NCBI RefSeq assembly: GCF_022539665.2
Contig: NC_081332.1
Location: forward strand, 5,223,803 to 5,287,802
Source of the DNA: Daphnia carinata
Lineage: Eukaryota; Arthropoda; Branchiopoda; Diplostraca; Daphniidae
DNA length: 64,000 nt
Direction of reading: 5' to 3'
In this document: positions 51,101 to 54,100 of the stretch, in pieces
Numbering within the stretch: the stretch's first letter is position 1
Layout of the letters: every line of letters starts with the position of its first letter
Made by a program: the position numbers and the translations under genes
Notes under the pieces: generated by a model
What the model was told of the DNA's origin: nothing
Seen by the model: the letters and a program-made list of their open reading frames with translations, nothing else
Database searches by the model: none

Positions 51101-54100
51101 ATAACCGATAGATTCATCGCTGTGTAGAGGCAAAGGATAGTCCAGGTGATGGAGGAAAAACAAATTTATTTTTTTGTCTCTAAAACTCCTTGGAAAAAAG
51201 TTAACCCCACCGCTAATTAACCGTAACCTCCTCTACCTCGCCCCACCCTCTTATCTTCGTCTACACGTGGCCAAAAAAAGATCCTTTCCCCTTCTGTCGG
51301 TATTTCTTTTTTATTTATTTTTTAAAGATAGCATACAAAATATTAAATATACATCTTTTTCTCAAGGTCTTGGAGCCCCAGGATTGTTTGAAGAGATCCA
51401 CCGCTATTATGCATGTACAAATACATCTACCCGACTCCACCTTTCCGAATAGACGTCAAAAAGGTAAGGTTTCTCCCTCAATTGTCAAAATTCAAAGATG
51501 GATCGGGTACCAAAAAAAAAAAAAGGGTACTGGAAAACCATCTCTTTCCTGTAGGACGTCGTAATTAAAAGCAAATATTTTCTTATTTAATTATTTTAGC
51601 CAACATGTTGAAATAGTTTGAGCAGACCACCTAGAGGGGCTACGCATATTGGACGTTATCGATCTTTTCAATAAGTAGGTAGATAGACAACACAAAATTT
51701 TATGTTGCCGACCTCCAAGCCTTCCCCTTCTCTCCTTAACCTATTTTTCCGCTAGGAGTTAGTGACCGCTGGATGACTAAGTATCATTAGTTTTCGTTAC
51801 TTTCTCTCCCTTCATAACGGCACGAAAAAGAAACAGTGGTGCCAACATACTCACTAGTTCAATTGACTGGACAACACCCACATCACGTTAAGTTTACTTT
51901 GAAAAAAACATAAAAAAAATTGAGTTTAATTCTTTTTCTTTTTTACAGATATCTTTAAAGCTATGACATCCCGCCTGACTTGTCTTTATGGCATTTCACT
52001 TTTGCGTTTATCGGCCACTCGACGCGTGGCCGATATAGTCAACCAACGGTTTGAAAGTGAACGCCAGTAGGGCACACCGTTTCACGCTAAAAAAGAAACG
52101 TTCCTTTTTTCTTTATAATTTTGATAGGAATATCAGCAAAGGAGTGAAAGACACTAAAAAGACGAGGGGAAGATAAAAAAAAAAAAAAAAAAAGGACAGC
52201 AAAGAGATGGAGGCTCCTATAATCCCGTAAAATCTGAAGTTCTAGAAAGTGAAAGCCATTAGCATGTGCTGTCTATGTTTGGCCAAGCTTTGCACTCCAT
52301 TCTACTTGCTCGACTAGAATTGCAACAGCGTTTCGGCAACACGAAGGTCGTCCGCCATTTTTAACCGCAAAAACTCAATTTCAAAATATTTGAACGCTCC
52401 AAATATTTGCGAAACTGATTGTCATCCGGAAGATCCCATTATTTCGTCACTTACGATGGCTGTCGCATATCGGCCTTACCAAAAGGATCGTTTCCCCCAC
52501 CTTTGCCTACCACATCGTTTGAATTGATTCGTTTTTTTTTTTCCAAAGGCACAAGAAACAACGTCAACTATGTGACGATAAGCAACCCCTTTCTCTCAAC
52601 GTATCGGTGTCTTTGCTCACCTGTAATCACCCGATTAGATCCAATGCCGACTTTCCTTTTGGACGTGCAGGAAGGGCGACAGCGGGGAATCAAAGAATAT
52701 GTAAACAGTAGACCCAAACTACATACCCTCAAGTCTTTGGGAAGGGAGAGCTTTTTAGACGTTTGCTTTTTCTGGGTGTGTTTATCACAGGTAAAAAAAA
52801 AAAGAAAATGGGATAAGAACAGCAGAAGGCTAACAGTTGATGGTAGCGGGGGTCATCCCACGAGGGAGGGGGGATGGAACAGGAAACGAAAAAAGGTGCT
52901 CCGGAGAGTCTCACTAGTCTCCCTTCTTTTATCTTTTAGAGCGAAAAGAGACACGACAAGATGACGAAGGGGAGGGATGAAAGCCGGAAATGTTCATGTA
53001 ACCTCTCTATTTTTATTTTTCCTTCTATCTCATACATGTCTCTCCCCTCGTTTTCTTTTATTCTAATGTCATCATCTTGCCTCCCCCCCCCCCCACATTC
53101 GTACGTGTTTACATTTCTAGGCTTTTCTTTTATTGAGATAATGAAACAAATGTGCAGCCTTGACGATTTCTCTCTCCACGCAAGAGAACAGAGGACGAAA
53201 CGCAATAAATATCGACATCCGTATCGATATGCCAAGTCGAGCAGAAACGGCAACAATTTTCCGGAATGTAAAGAAATAATCATTAAATTCAATGAAATGG
53301 GATTTGCGGTTTTTCAAAGTGAAATGGACACATCTGCCGGTGCTTGAAGAGCCAACAGTTGGGGCCACCCTTAAATGGCTTTAAAACGCTGTAATGAAAT
53401 CGTCAAACGATGAAGGCTATCCATCGACAATCAGCTGGAAAATTAGAGGGAAACCTGTTCCATTTTCTTTTGCAAAAAAACTCGGAGATAGTAATCCGTA
53501 ACTAAATAGTTCCTTCCACAGAAAGCGAACCTTGGTATCTTTAAACCATCATCTTAAACAATTCTCGCCACTGCAAATAAGAAACACGCAACGTAGCCTC
53601 GAGATCTTTCTCAAAATGTTGGCACTGACGAACTCGGACAAAACGCGTGGGTTTCATTTCTTTTTCTTTTTTTTTTAAGATCATTAAAAGAATGACGTCA
53701 AAAGGGCAGAGCTTTTATAAAATGTCGAACAATGAATTAAATAGAAGATGAATCGACAAAGATGGTAGCCAGATATAAGTAATGATAACACGTAAAGAGA
53801 AAGGTGGGTGACATCAACGCCATAACGAACGGCCAACCTCGCCGACATCAAGGACGTACTTCAAAAAAGATGGAACACACGGTCATTTTCTACCACTACG
53901 TTTTGCGGTACATTTTTCACGAATTTTTGTTTTCTGGGCTAATCGGATGGACCAACGGTCGATTCGTATCGACATGTCCGCTACTTTGACTGCGGCCAGG
54001 AGATGTGCACGCGTCAGTGGGATGACTGTTGGAACAAGTTGGCGAAAGACGAAAAAACAAGAAAAAGGGAAGCAGACAGAAAAATGCCTGCCCTTATTTC